In this document: positions 1-12,023 of the stretch, piece by piece
Layout of the letters: every line of letters begins with the position of its first letter
How positions within the stretch are numbered: the first letter of the stretch is position 1
Origin: Rhodotorula mucilaginosa
Lineage: Eukaryota; Basidiomycota; Microbotryomycetes; Sporidiobolales; Sporidiobolaceae
DNA length: 64,000 bases
NCBI GenBank assembly: GCA_034406715.1
Contig: CP137881.1
Span: 248,001 to 312,000, forward strand
Direction of reading: 5' to 3'
Notes under the pieces: model-generated
The model's database searches: none
Seen by the model: only the letters and a program-made list of their open reading frames with translations
Told to the model about the DNA's origin: nothing
Position numbers and translations under genes: made by a program

Positions 1-483
1 TCAGCCTGCACACGAGTACGAGCGGGATCGACTTGCCAATGAAGGTCGTCGACATGTTTGGCTGCGACTTGCCCGTCGTCGCGCTCGACTTTCCTTGGTA
101 AAGCTCCCTCTTCCTGTACTTTGACATGCCCTCCTTGCTGACTCTTCCGACCGTCCGTCCGTCCTGCAGTATCGGCGAACTGGTCAAAGATGGTCAGAAC
201 GGTCGGACGTTCAAGACTGCCAAAGAGCTCTTTGCTTTGCTCTCCGTGAGTCACCTCATCCCGTCACAAGCGATCGCGAGCTTATCATTGCGAATACGGA
301 CAGGTGCTCCTCGCCGGTTTCCCGAATAACGAGACCCCCGAGCTTGACTCGCTCCGAAACGGCATCAAGACGGCAAGGTACGGCGGAGCCGGAGTCGACG
401 AAGCGTGGGGCAGCTGGGATGAGAACTGGGACCGAGTGGTCCTTCCTCTCCTGAGCGGGTCTTCTAGCAGCAAGCGCGATTGA
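1..483 (+). CDS. ALG1: ALG1, 3' end: chitobiosyldiphosphodolichol beta-mannosyltransferase
   Basis: The window opens inside this gene, so the 5' part is missing. Alg1 adds the first mannose to GlcNAc2-PP-dolichol on the cytosolic face of the ER, in N-glycan precursor synthesis. Three exons fit in phase: 1-97, 170-245 and 304-483, with GT-AG introns between. The first reads [20 protein letters not shown], the family's conserved GT-B C-terminal block around the nucleotide-sugar site; the second carries [11 protein letters not shown]; the last holds [15 protein letters not shown] and ends at TGA 481-483. It converges on the Argonaute gene, whose stop lies 122 bp away. Identity rests on family motifs that I recognise; only about 120 codons are visible. 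Confidence 0.9.
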
Positions 484-605
484 AAAGAAGGTCGTTACAG
501 TATTTTGAAAGCGGGGGAACGATGTGAAGCCAACATTGACAAGCAAACTCTCAAGCACTCCTACAAGCCGAAACAAGCAACAAGCTAGGGGAACCGGGAA
601 GCGGC

Positions 606-3600
606 CTAAAGGAAGAACAGACGCTCAGATTGGGCAGGGTGGATGTCCTGCGCGAACGCAAAAGCCGGGTCAGTCAAGTCAATTTCGCGACGACGTCCTC
701 ACTTAGCTCACCTTCAAGCGACCTTGCGCTTCGATCAGAGCGCGCTGACGCATGCGCTCCTGGCTCGAGTCCGAAGTCGACGAGATGACGGTCGTCCTGT
801 CGTCTTCTTGCGACAAGAGGAGCTGAGCGCGCGTGCAGACTGCGAACGCGATGACCGCTTTGTGAGCACTCTCACTTCCATCCAAGAAAATTTCTGATCT
901 GAGAGACGTACGGCGTGAGGCGTAGAAAGCGGGCGTCGGAACGGAAACGGCCCTCGTAGCCTTTGCGTCTGTCGAGAGAGGCATGGTCAGCTGTAAGAAC
1001 GATAGCGCAAACCTCGAAGACTTTCGGACGTACAAGTGAAGCAGAGATTGAAGACGAGCGGCTGCAGCTGGTCTGCGGTAAAGTTCGAGTCGTCGACGAG
1101 AACCGTGTGGTGGCCGCCTGTTTCGAGCGAGCATGGGAAGGTCACCGTCAGCCTAGTTCCCCTCTCCTCGGCGAGAAGACGCGCGACGCACTCCTTCCCG
1201 TGCCGAGCAAAGCCTTGTGCGACATGCAGTACCAGTCAAAGTGGAACGGCGAGACGATGCCATTGTCGATGACGGTCTGGCAGTGGTCCGACAGTCAGCT
1301 CTTTGCCATCGCGGATCACCGAGTCAGCTTACACCGCTCTTGGCATTGCCGGTCTTGACATCTCCGTCGCGCGGGTTGGTCGGGAAGAGCGAAATGTGGT
1401 GGCGTTTGCCGCAGCAGATGAACGTAAGCTTCGGCGCGTACCCCTCCTTGTTCACCGCTTGTCCGGCCTGGGCCGCCGCCATGCGGATCGCGGTGACTTC
1501 ACCCTGGAGGACATGGCTGAACTGTCCCTCGCTGATGCCGTCGCGGAAGAAGAGCTGCATAATGCTCAAGAGTCAGCGAGGAACACGAGATGGACCAGAC
1601 CGAAGAAAGGCGCAGACACACGATGCGCTCGGGCAGGATGTGATTTTTCGCGTAGAACTGACGGAGGAGCTTGACCATCATCGCCTCCAGTTGCGCAATG
1701 AGCTCGAGGCGCGAAGGCTGAACCGTGATGGCCGTGCCGAAGATGGAAGCGGTCGGGTCCATCGAACCGACGACGGCCGCAACCGAGGGGTTGGGCGATC
1801 CAGGCGAAGCGTGACTGACGTCGCCACCGCAGACCATCGTAGGAGTCTCCACGATCGGACCAAGGTCGCCCGGTTGAAGGACCGAATTGATCCCGTTCTG
1901 AAGTTTGACGTTGACCTTGAGCGCGAGGTTGTTGAAGTCTGGAAGGGTCGCGAGAGAACCCGTCAGCGAGAGCACACTTATATCATGTCAGATTCTGAGC
2001 TCACAGGGCTCGCCACCCTTCTTCGCCTTGTTCTCGAACATGCATTGAGTGGCGACTCCGATACTCTGATCGCCGAAGCGCTTGATTTCGCCGTAGGCGT
2101 CGCACGGCTTGCGAGGCAAGAAGCACACGACGAGGTCGGGAGGGCATCCGGTACGGGCGATGAGCTGGGAGCCCAGGCTCTGGATGTACGACGGAATGTC
2201 GGCGCCGTTCGGCCAGTAGTGAATCTCGGGCTGACGGTCCGCGATCTGGATGCCGAGGCGGGTGCAGGAAGTGACGAGGCCGGTGATGCAAGTCTGAGCA
2301 TCGGCGACGGAGAAGAACTGGCTCGAGTCAAAGACAATGACGAGCCAGCTGTTGATCGTCGCCGGCTTGTGGAACTGCTGACCTTTGACGTCCCAGACGC
2401 CCTCGCGAGGACGAATGCTGCGGCTCTTGTACTGGATGGTCGGCGGCGGAAGCTCGCGCGCTTCGACTTGCATAGGACGCGGGGCGATCGCGACCTCCCA
2501 TTGTCCGAGCGCTGCCTCGGTCGGCTGGATGCGCTGGAGTCCCTCGTTGAGCATGTTGACGCGGCGGCTGGGCTCGACCGTGGTCAGGCGAATCGCGTCC
2601 GCCGTTTGCGCCGGGTCGAGCTTTTTGGCCCATTTCTGTCCGGCTTCCACGTTGCAGAGTTCGAGGGGCCAGCGAGCGATCTTCGAGACGGAGATGCAAG
2701 GGAAGTCGGGCCGGCGCAGCTGGACGTTGTAGTACTTCTGGAAGTAGCCTTCGATCGTCATGCTGTCACCGTCGACCTCGAAAGCGCCGCTCGGGTCGTT
2801 CGCCGCAATCGGTTCGACGGAGCGAATCTTGCGCGTGGGCTTGACCCCTTCGCGGTCCGCTACGACGAGTTGAACTTTGAGGCCCCTCAGGAAGCGGTTC
2901 AGCCTGATGAGCTCGGGACCGGGTACGTTGGCGGCACTGATGTGCTGCATAGTGAGGTTCCTGCTTGAACCGCGAAGGAAGTCGAGCACGACGTCGGGCA
3001 GGCTGCCAGACTGGACCATCGGCTGCGAAGCGATGTTGAGATTCAGGTACATCTTGCCGGGAGCCATACGCAGGCTGTCGGGGAGATACTTTGATCAGCG
3101 GGGCTAGTCTGTGGCGAAGCCCGGACAGGAACAGACTCGCCTGGAGTAGAAGCCTCTCCACATAACCAGACCTTTGCCGATGGACGCGGCACGAGGGTCC
3201 TGAGGCGGCAGGAAGAAGGAAGCGGCGCGATTCGGGTAGAGCATCGAGGGACCGTGCTGAATCAAGACGTTGAGAGCCTGAATGGCACTCTGGACGACCG
3301 ACTGGTCTGGGAACATCGGAGTGCCCAGGCCCTCGCCACGGATGAAGATGCCGAGCTGCGCGAGGTCGATCGGGCGCGTGAAGCGAATCTTGACGGAGAA
3401 GGCGCGGTTGTTCTTGCCCGAGCTGCCGCCGTCTTCGTCCGGCAGGCAGATCGACCACTGTCCTTCGTCCGCTGGGAGCTTCCTGGGCGAAAACGCCATC
3501 GAGCGCCCGTCGTAGGCGACCGCGACGCCCTGGAACACGTTCAAGTTTTTGTCGAGGAAGTTCCAGATCTCGCGGTTGAGACGAGGCGGGGTCTGCGATC

Positions 3601-4028
3601 CAGGTGGCGAGTAGAGAGGAAGCGGAATGTAAGCACTCGTCGAGAACGACCACGTCCACGCTCGAGCCCAGGACGCACCTTTGGCTCGCCCGGCTCGATC
3701 TTGACGTCGTATTGGTAGCAGCTGTTGATGAGAGGCAGTGTCATGTCAGTGAGTGAGACAGGCGGTGCAGTGGACACGCACTATAATCGAGAATGGCGAC
3801 GAGGGTCAGCTCGCGACGTGATTTAGCCCGTCGACTCACACCAAGGTCGGCGGCCTGATCTCATACGTATTGGTAGTCATAGCGTAGCGGCGACCGATGC
3901 TGTGTGGGTCGCCCGCAAAGCTTGTGAGGAAGGTCTGTGAGGCGCCGCCCAACGTGCCAGTCAACTCACGTTCCCGCATTCGGACGGGTCATCGGTTGGT
4001 CGCCATCGACCCCAGCGTTGAGATTCAT
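606..4028 (-). CDS. AGO1: Argonaute (RNAi effector), 12 exons, about 872 aa
   Basis: Argonaute binds small RNAs and silences matching transcripts. Exons that join in phase: 3970-4028, 3840-3899, 3679-3721, 3141-3592, 2005-3074, 1622-1938, 1333-1554, 1192-1276, 1034-1117, 912-968, 712-839 and 606-647. Order: N domain (YQYDVKIEP, residue about 55), PAZ (YNVQLRRPDFP, about 235-350), MID (about 450), PIWI (about 565-850). Slicer residues appear as D in GGDVSHASPG, E in RLELIAQLEAM and D in FFRDGISEGQF. At the fourth position (H or D in slicers) the sequence is PAFYASRLCTRAQ, a serine. The last exon, DIHPAQSERLFFL, matches the usual Argonaute C-terminus; reading through its donor gives a false stop at 703. 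The intron after exon 4 uses a GC donor. The start ATG at 4028 is the least certain point; upstream coding sequence is possible. Confidence 0.9.
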
Positions 4029-4712
4029 CCCAGCTGCGACTGTTCCCAGGCATATGCGGCAGTGTTGAGTCAGTTTGTTGGACCAGCGTGACGAGACGGC
4101 CGACGGACGCTGTACGGACCTTGAGCAGCCAGGTCGTTGTCGGTCGAGTCCTGCATGCGAGCACGCAGATGCGCCATCGAAGCTGTTCCTGCCCGTGCGG
4201 GTCCGGCGAGCACTGTCACAATGCAGAGGTAAAGGGAGAAGAAGAGCTCGGCGGCGGTGACGGGCGCGGGAGCGAACGAACAGGAGCTTCGGTTGCGTCC
4301 CTGCGCACGGGCCTCCCTCGGAGTAGCTCGGATTATTTCCTCGGGTAGAGCGTTTAAGCAAAGCTCAGCATAGGCAGTCCGTCAGCATAGCTCGCTGATT
4401 ACATTCACAGCGTCTGCAGGCGCGGTAGGGGATAAGCAGAGCTTGAGAAGGCCCGCCCCGGTCATCTTCCCTGGAAGCACTGATCTCGTAGTCGAGCCTG
4501 CGTGTACTTGTGCATGTTGCGAACGGAAAGAAGGAGACGCTACCATCCGATGTCTACATACCCGGTCGAACAACACGACTGTCACGCTGGACAGACGGGC
4601 AGTCGGCAAGATTCGGGCGCCGGTCTCCGCGGGCGCTTTTAGTGGGTGTTCTATGTGCGGTCGGGAATGTATGGTGAAGCGCGCGACGGGGCGGAGTCGT
4701 GCGTGACTGCGC

Positions 4713-7036
4713 CTAGAAGCCGAGCGGAGCCGGCGGTGCCTGGTGCAGCAGTTTCAGGTGGACGAGGTTGAGCGCTTTGACGGCGTCTCGCTCCTCGATC
4801 ACGCAGGAGATGCTGGGCGACGACGAAACTGTCAGCCTGAATCCCTTGACAAGGTGGGTAGAGAGGCACGGGACTCACTTGATCTCGCTTGCGCCCTGGG
4901 AAATCATCTCGATGTTGACGTTGCCCTCCGCGAGCGTGCTGAGGGTCATCCAGTATAATGTGGTCAGCATCTCAGCTCGTGTCCAAGAGACTCGCGAGGA
5001 CTGCGGGCCTACCTGAACATCTTGCCTGCAACTCCGACCATGTTCTTCATGTGCTTGCCGACCAGCGACAGAATAGCCATATCGCGCGAGATCGAGATCT
5101 ACACAGGGAGCAGAGCAGGGTCAGCGGGGATGTGTCGTTTGCTCACAGGAAAGAAGCGGAAGCTTACCTCGCCGACAACCTTGAGATCGCGAACCACTCG
5201 GTCAATCACGCTCTTGCGGATCTCGCCGTGGATCGCCATCGAGACGTGCACCTCCGAAGTCGAGATCAAGTCGACGACGATGCCGTGCTTGTCGAGCGTG
5301 CCGAAAATGCGGGCAAAGAAACCGTGCGAGATCGTTTTCCGGTTCGAGTGGACCGACAAGACCACGACGGTGTCCTTGATGGTGATCGCCGTCGGACCAA
5401 GATGCGGTTCGAGCGCGGATGCAGGCACCGTGTGAGGCAGAGAGGGCGCCGTCGCGGGCGCGACGGCATCTCTTGCGTCGTGCTGCAGCGTCGAGTCCTC
5501 CGAGGACGGCCCGACCGAGTCCGGGAAGATGATCGTGCCCTCGCCACTCGGGTTCTCGACGTTCTTGATACGGATCGGGATCGCCGCGCGGATGACTTGC
5601 TCCATCGTGAAGGGGTGGATGACCTCCGAGCCGTAGTAGGTCAACTCGGCCGCCTCCTCGGGCGTGATCGTCGAGAGGAGACGAGCAGTCGGGACCTTGC
5701 GCGGGTCGGCGGTGAAGATGCCGTCGACCTCCTTCCAGACTTGCAGCTCGGCGGCGTTGGTACCGACGGCGCACAATGCAGCACAGAGGTCAGAGTACCC
5801 ACGACCGACTTGTGCGAGGAGAGAGCCAGGGACCACGCCGAAGAAGCCTGATTGATCTCACTCGCGAGTCAGTAACGACGCCCAGTTCGAGGGATGTGAA
5901 CGTGGGGCTCACCCGTGATGACCGGCACTCGGTCGCCGCACTCTGCCAACCGCTCGCCCAATCTCTCGCTCAAACGCGAGTAGAACGCCTGACCGAGTTG
6001 AGGAGGACCGTCTGCCGACTTCGCCGCCGCTTCCGGGTCCTCGCCCAGGACGTCCCAATCGATGATGCTCTCGAGCGAGACAAGCTCGGCGTCAACGCCC
6101 TGCAGAAGATAGCGTCGTCAGATTCGTTCCAAGGAGACCAAGAAGGCAGGGTGCAACGAGACGAGACTCACTCGATCCCGTAATGCGCCCGCGATGATGC
6201 GGCACGCCAATCGCTCGCCCACACCCATGATCGTGTCCTTTGACCGGGTCGAAATCTCTTCAATGATCTGATGAGAGCGCTCCGGATGTTAGTCAACCTG
6301 TGCGCCGGAACCGCAGAGAACGGAAGACAAACCTGTGCCGCTCTCAGGAACCCTCTCAACCGCTCACAGTCGTACTCTAGGTCCTCCTCGACCTCCTGCA
6401 ACACCTCTGGCGAGTTGGTAATGATCTTCCTCGCCGCCTCGATGTGATCCCGCTTGATCTGGTCCACCGTCTCGTCGAACAACTGCGTTTCGTCCTCGCC
6501 GAACCCGCCGCCACCGACACCGGCTGCGGCCGCAGCGGCGGCGACGGTGCCCAGACTCGCCGTCGAGGAGGACATGCCGTTCGTCTTGGAGAGGAGGAGG
6601 CCCGAACCGGTCATGCGGCGGGAGGAGGAGAGGAAACCCGGTCGAGGGGTTTGAGGTCGCGATGGAGCTGGGGAGGGGGAACCGGTCGGAGAGCCGCGGA
6701 GCGACGGGACTGAGGAGGACATGTCGGGCGCTTTCGGTCGGAGCGCTTCGAGCGCGGCGCGGAGGAGGAGGTTGGTCGTTCCCGTAGCTTTCGTCTGGCC
6801 GGATCGCGCCGAGCAGACGAGCGCGACTCGGTTCCCGCCGCGGATGTATTTCCTGCGCGCGGGTCAGAGGAACGCGTCAGCTCAGTTTGCTCCAACGAGA
6901 ACCTTGGGAAGCAGGTCGAGAGCACTCACGGGACGATTTCTCCGGCGATCCTCTCTGCGCTCTTTCCGACCGAGGTTCCGCCAAACTTTTGAATGACCCA
7001 CTCGCCGTTCGGCGGGTTCTGCAGCAGTTCTGCCAT
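4713..7036 (-). CDS. HOM3: Aspartate kinase
   Basis: Phosphorylates aspartate in the first step of threonine, methionine and isoleucine synthesis. Starts MAELLQNPPNGEWVIQKFGG, where KFGGTSVGKS is the aspartokinase N-terminal signature; exon 1 joins in phase to KYIRGGNRVALVCSARSGQT. Later blocks include QVGRGYSDLCAALCAVG, WKEVDGIFTADPRKV and ELTYYGSEVIHPFTMEQV, all typical kinase-domain motifs. The C-terminal part has two ACT-type regulatory segments (TAITIKDTVVVLSVHSNRK and a second ending SEINISCVIEERDAVKALN). The stop TAG is at 4713-4715. A low-complexity Ser/Pro/Ala stretch (genomic about 6500-6720) interrupts the N-terminal third, longer than in the Saccharomyces protein. Several introns of 50-70 nt. 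Feedback control by threonine through the ACT domains is known for the family. Confidence 0.92.
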
Positions 7037-7534
7037 CTTCGTTCACGAGATCTGGGCTTTGTAAGTCTAGATCGTGTCGAGGCGGGCAAAGGCGAAGGCT
7101 ATCTCCGAATCAAGGCTGCCGCGGGTTGCTGGGAGCGAACGGCGAGGTGCTGAACGGGAGGAGCTTGAGAGCGCTGGACGGAGGCGGAGGTAGCAGCGGA
7201 TCAGATAGCGTCCTTGCAAGCGCACGTAGCCTCACAGCGTTGCGAGAATAGGGAGCAAAGCAAAGGCAGCATCATCTCTCGGCGCCTCTGGCGTGATTTT
7301 TTTTTGACTCCTCTTCTCCGTCGGTTTCCGCGGATTTCGTCTTGTCGCCCCCGCTCTACGGCGTGACTCCCCTCTATACCTCGCCTAGCGTTTATCTAGA
7401 GGTCAGGAAAGCTCCGGACCACGGGGAGCTGCGAGTGAGCGGACCGAACAAGTCGGGCGATCGACTATCCGGCAGGCCGTCTCGATAGACGCTCGCTATC
7501 GCAAAGGAGGTTTGCAGTGCCTGAGGAACCGAGT
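7037..7534. promoter_or_regulatory. HOM3 upstream region with two TGACTC motifs
   Basis: This 498-bp gap lies between the HOM3 start and the VPS29 stop, and no gene is visible in it. TGACTC occurs at 7305-7310 and 7364-7369, 270-335 bp upstream of the HOM3 ATG. TGACTC is the core of the Gcn4/Cpc1 site (TGASTCA), and HOM3 is a known Gcn4 target in Saccharomyces. The fungal bZIP assignment here is inference; the motif is short and can occur by chance. Confidence 0.35.
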
Positions 7535-8669
7535 CTACGGCGGCACTGCCTTGCGGAACTCCATCTTCTCGACGCTGACGTCTCCTTCTCGCTCCGTATA
7601 CACGTATCTGTCGGACACGTGCCGTGTCAGCTTCGCGAGATCATGCTGGACCGCGAACAGAAGTGGCGGCAAAAGAACTCACGTCACGACCACGTTGCCC
7701 TGGATGTCGAGGAGCGCAAAGCTCGGTGTCGGTCCATCATCGAGTTTGGTCTCTGCAGCCGCTCCAGTAGGCGTATCTGCAGAGCCGGCGTCCTTGCCTC
7801 CCGCACCGTTCGTCCCTGCACTGTCTTGCTTGTTCTCGTCCTTCTTGTCACTGTCGCTGGCTGTTGGTGATGAGCCCTGCGGTCGAGAAGCGGTGTTTTC
7901 TGATGCTGCGCCGGAAGCAGCGTGGCTGGCGTCGGAAGCGGAAGCGTCGGCGGGAGCAGTAGCGGCGGCGGCGGTGGAGGCGGAAGGCGAAGCCGGAGTC
8001 CAGAGGGGAGTGAATGCACCGGTTGCCGATCCTGGGTTGAGGAAGAAACGACCGTCCGATTCAAAGGCTTCGAATCTAACGTGAAGCAGAGAAAGGGCAA
8101 GTCAGCCACACCAGAGGGTCGTCGGATAATTTGCGCGCGCGGGCGCAAAGGAGGCGCCGACTGACCGGTGCGTGCCTCCGCTGATCAAGACATCGACGTC
8201 CATTTTTCTCGCGGTTGCGGCGAGCATCTCGGCGTCTCCGAGCGGGACGACTTGGTGACCGTGAATGACGCCGATCCGGAGCGGGCCGTGCTGGACAACC
8301 ATGGACGGCGGCAGCGAGGCCGAGGGCTGCGCGAGCAAGAGATTTATCTCCTTGTCAATTCGGGCGTCCGCGCGGGTTCAAGCACGTCCGGTACTGCACG
8401 CAGACGCTGCGGATTCCTCGAGCGAGGCCGGGAGGTCTGCGGCCGATCCTGCACCACCCGGACAGAGAACTCACGTCGTCCCAGTCTCCCCTGACGCCTC
8501 TGACGTCGGGTGCGACGCTCCTGAGGTAGTCCCACGTCTCGCGGTCGGTGGTGTTGCCGGTCGAGAGGATCTGGCCAATCTTGCCCGGCACGAGGAGCTT
8601 TTTGAACTTGCTCGGGAGGTCGTGTGCGCGGTTCGGGATGTGGAGATCTCCGATTACGAGGACGAGCAT
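7535..8669 (-). CDS. VPS29: Vps29 retromer subunit
   Basis: Vps29 is the metallophosphoesterase-fold subunit of retromer, which recycles cargo receptors from endosomes to the Golgi. The start [20 protein letters not shown] and the blocks [46 protein letters not shown] and [13 protein letters not shown] give the whole family pattern in order; the tail [18 protein letters not shown] closes it (stop 7535-7537). Introns interrupt after GDWDD, inside GGTHR and after GNVVVT. Between SATGAFT and [12 protein letters not shown] sits an insertion of roughly 80 residues, rich in Ala, Ser and Thr, absent from the short animal protein; a shorter insertion at the same place is known in yeast Vps29. It is divergent from MDV1 across a 478-bp shared upstream region. 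Confidence 0.9.
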
Positions 8670-9147
8670 CGTTGCGTGGTGTCCCGGGCTGGCGGGGGAC
8701 AGAGAAGCGTACGGTCGGAAGGCGAGTAAGTGGGGAGCGAGGCGAGGACGGCGGCGGCGAGGAGCGGTGTTCACAGGCGGGTGTTTCGTCTCCGAGTGTA
8801 GAGCAGGGAGCGTTCCTGTTTTCTCTCTAGGCTTTAGACGCGCGTGAGTATACTGTAGACAAGGGTGAGGCGGCGTCGTGACGGTGCCGCGGAGTCCGGC
8901 TTGCCCGCTTTCGACTCGCATCGGCCACGCACACGGCGACTCTCGCAGTCCTTTGGGTCACTGATCTAGCACCAGGGATCACTCGCCCAGCCCTCGACTC
9001 CGCTCGCAGACTCGCAGCGCCGACTTCTCCCGCACCTCGGCACTCGGGCGTCATCGACGTTGGACCGGCAAATCACTCGCTGCGGGATCCACGACGACCA
9101 CCACCGAGCAGGGCACGTATACAGCGTACCCACGAGTCACACTAGCT
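8670..9147. promoter_or_regulatory. Divergent promoter region VPS29 / MDV1
   Basis: This 478-bp interval separates the two divergent start codons (VPS29 at 8669, MDV1 at 9148) and must hold both promoters. I see no convincing TATA box and no additional gene. Confidence 0.4.
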
Positions 9148-12023
9148 ATGCCTCGCTCGGGCGCAGACGGGGGCTTCCTCTCCGGTCTCAAGCAGGTCCT
9201 CATCCCCGACCCGCAGCCTCAGCAGCAGCAGCAGCAGCAGCAGCCTTCCTCGCAGAGAGGAGGTGGGAGCAGCGACTATGGCGCCAACGCAGCCAACAAC
9301 GTCCTCGTCGACCTCGCACCGAGGCTCGTCAACTCGTCCGCAAAGATCCTGCACCCGGCCACCATCTCGTCCCACCAAGCCTCGCTCCAGGGGGCACCCG
9401 CCTCGCATCACCATCACATCCCGACCGATCCGACGACCCTCTCGCTGCGGCGGAAACTGTCCTACGTCCGAGCCGGTCTCGCCCTCGGCAGGCCCAACAA
9501 CCCGTTGCAGTCCTGGTCAGACTTGAGCACCCAACTGTACCTCCGAGACCGCGTCGACGAACTGCTCGGTCTCCCCATCCCCGCCGCACCCTTCTCATTT
9601 GCACCCACCTCCGCAGCAAACACCACCGCCACTCTGAGCCTCGAAGCGCCCCCTCCCAAGCCAGACGACCCCGTCCCGCTCATTCAAGGCTTCCGAGCGA
9701 CTATCCCCGCCGCCCAAGCTTCGAAAGCCGAACGGAGACGGCGTCGCGCCCTCGTGAGCGAGCGGGCACTCGGACTCGGGTCCGGGAACAAGCTCGGCTT
9801 GCGGCAGCGAGGCGATCGCGCGCGAGGGTTGTTGGCCAGCGGTGGCGGCGGCGCGGGCAGCAGCCTCGGCGGGATCAGCGAGTTTGGCGAGGAGGAGGAA
9901 AGTGGTGGCTTTGAGCCGCCGACGATTGGACGGAGGAGCAAATCCAGGCGGAAGGGACACGGCGGCGGCGGCACGGCGTCGTCCGGTGACTCGGAGAGCG
10001 GTCTCCCGCTCGAGAGCCGCGCCGACCTCGAAAAGGACGCGAAGGAGGTCGAGGGCGACATGAACAACGTCGCGGTCCGGAGGGCACTCCTGAATGGCCA
10101 GATCAAGGACGTCGAGGGCAAGATGGCCGCGCTCGAAAAGGTTCGGGAAGACCTGCGGCGCGGGTTGCTCGGGCTGCGAGAAGAAGAGCTCGAACTCGAA
10201 GACGAACGTACGTCCTCGTTCCCCGACTATCTGTCTCTGTTCTACGGTAGCTGAACCCTCCCTCCGCAGTCGAAGGCATCCAGACCCGCCTGCAACGACT
10301 CCCGCTCGAGACGACTGTTGCGGGTGGCATCTCCGCCGGCGCAGCTGTCGCGGCGAACGGACACGTCCGCTCCGACTCGGCTTCGCGATTGCCGACGAGT
10401 AGCTCGCGGAGACGGAAAGGTCCGGCCTTCCTCCCGAGCGAACACGACGACTTGCCGCCCAACGTCGCTTTCATGGTGAGTTCGATCTGCCAAGTCCCGC
10501 GAGACAGCGAATACTGACCCGCGCGAACGATGCTTAGACTTTGGCGGGACACCTTTCGCCCGTAATCGCTCTCGACTTTACCGAACCGTATGGGACCTTG
10601 GTCTCGTCTTCCTCCGACTCTTCCGTGCGATTGTGGGACCTCACCACCGGAACCGAAACTGGCTTCCTCAAGGGTCATCAGGGACTCGTCAAGGCGCTCC
10701 AGGTGGAGGGCAGCGTGTGCGTGAGCGGAGGAGAAGACGGTGGCATCCGGGTGTGGGACCTCGACAAGGCGGAGGAGATGTTCTACGCTGGAATCGTCCC
10801 GACGTCGAGTCGAGGCGCAGCAGCGGGGGCACTCCCGATTGACGAGGATGTGTTTGGCCCGACGTCGACGATCGGTGCGGGCGGCCTCGTGAACGGGCCG
10901 GCAGGCGGGGTCGAGGACGACGGCTTGCTGCGTGAGCCGACCAGTGTGCGGGACGGGGCGGTCGCTGCAGCTGTCGCGGGCGAAGACGCCGACGACCCTT
11001 CCAGTCCGTGCATGCGAAACTTGCAGGGCCACACCAAGGCCGTCACGAGCCTGTTCTTTGACGGTCCGACGCTCGTGACCGGATCGTCGGACTCGACGCT
11101 GCGACAGTGGGACTTGACGACCGGTCAGTGTGTTCAGACGATGGACATCCTCTGGGCCATCTCGAACCCTCTTCCTTCGTCGTCGGTCCTGTACCCGGCA
11201 TCTTCGTACTCTCACTCTGCCACGGATCCGTTCGCCATGTCGTTCTCGCAGCCCCCCTCACTCACGAACCCCTCTTCGACGTCTTCGATCCCGGGTTCGC
11301 CGCCCATCACTCCGCGGAAGGCCTACGCCAGCTCGCTCCGGCGGCAGTCGTCCTTGTTCGAGAGTCCGGGCGCGATGGCGGCGCCGACGACGGCGACCTA
11401 CGCGGACGGAAGTTGGGAGCTTTACGACGACTTTGTCGGAGGCGTCATGTTCTGGGGCTATGCGCTCGCTAGCGGAACCAAGGACGGCTGCGTCCGGATG
11501 TGGGACAGTGAGTCGGCGGCCTTGAAGTTGTTGCACTGGTTGGACCTCGTCGCTGACCCCATTGGTGCTCCTTGCAGTGCGAACCGGACAAGCTCATCGG
11601 ACGCTGGTCGGCCACACTGGCCCTGTCACCTGCCTCCAGTTTGACGAGTACCATCTCGTCAGTGGCAGTCTCGACCGGACCATCCGAGTGCGTTCCAAGT
11701 CTGCCCTTTTTCCCATGCTATCCGATCGCAAATCGTGCTGACTCGCCTTTGTCGCTCTGGTCCAGATCTGGGATCTCCGAACTGGTGCTATCGCCGACAC
11801 GCTCCGGTACGACCACGCCGTCACCTCTCTGCAGTTCGACTCGCGCAAGGTCGTCGCCGCCGCGGGCGAAAACAGCGTCAAGGTGTACAACCGGACGACG
11901 ATGGAGCACTCGGCGCTGCAGCTGAACGGGCACACGGCTCCGGCTGAGAAGCTCCGGTTCATGGACCGCTACCTCGCTAGCGGAGGAAGAGACGCAATGG
12001 TCAAGATCTGGGCATTGCAGTAG
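9148..12023 (+). CDS. MDV1: Mdv1/Caf4-type WD40 mitochondrial fission adaptor
   Basis: Mdv1 links Fis1 on the mitochondrial outer membrane to the dynamin Dnm1 during fission. The protein begins [18 protein letters not shown], followed by a poly-Gln run (genomic 9220-9243) and a long N-terminal region. Around 10050-10205 and in the next exon there is a strongly charged coiled coil ([32 protein letters not shown]), then WD40 repeats beginning [14 protein letters not shown]. The blocks [42 protein letters not shown] and [14 protein letters not shown] match the Mdv1 family arrangement. A disordered Ser/Pro insert (about 11170-11400) splits two repeats. Introns follow DE at 10207, FM near 10474, MWD near 11505 and TIR near 11690. 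Stop TAG 12021-12023. Confidence 0.85.

Noticed and set aside
1217-2968. A 583-codon open frame on the plus strand
   Set aside because: It lies antisense to the Argonaute exons. Its composition (Arg/Asp/Val-rich) is the usual shadow of a GC-rich gene; the minus strand has full domain evidence.
4958-5851. A 297-codon plus-strand frame
   Set aside because: Antisense shadow of HOM3.
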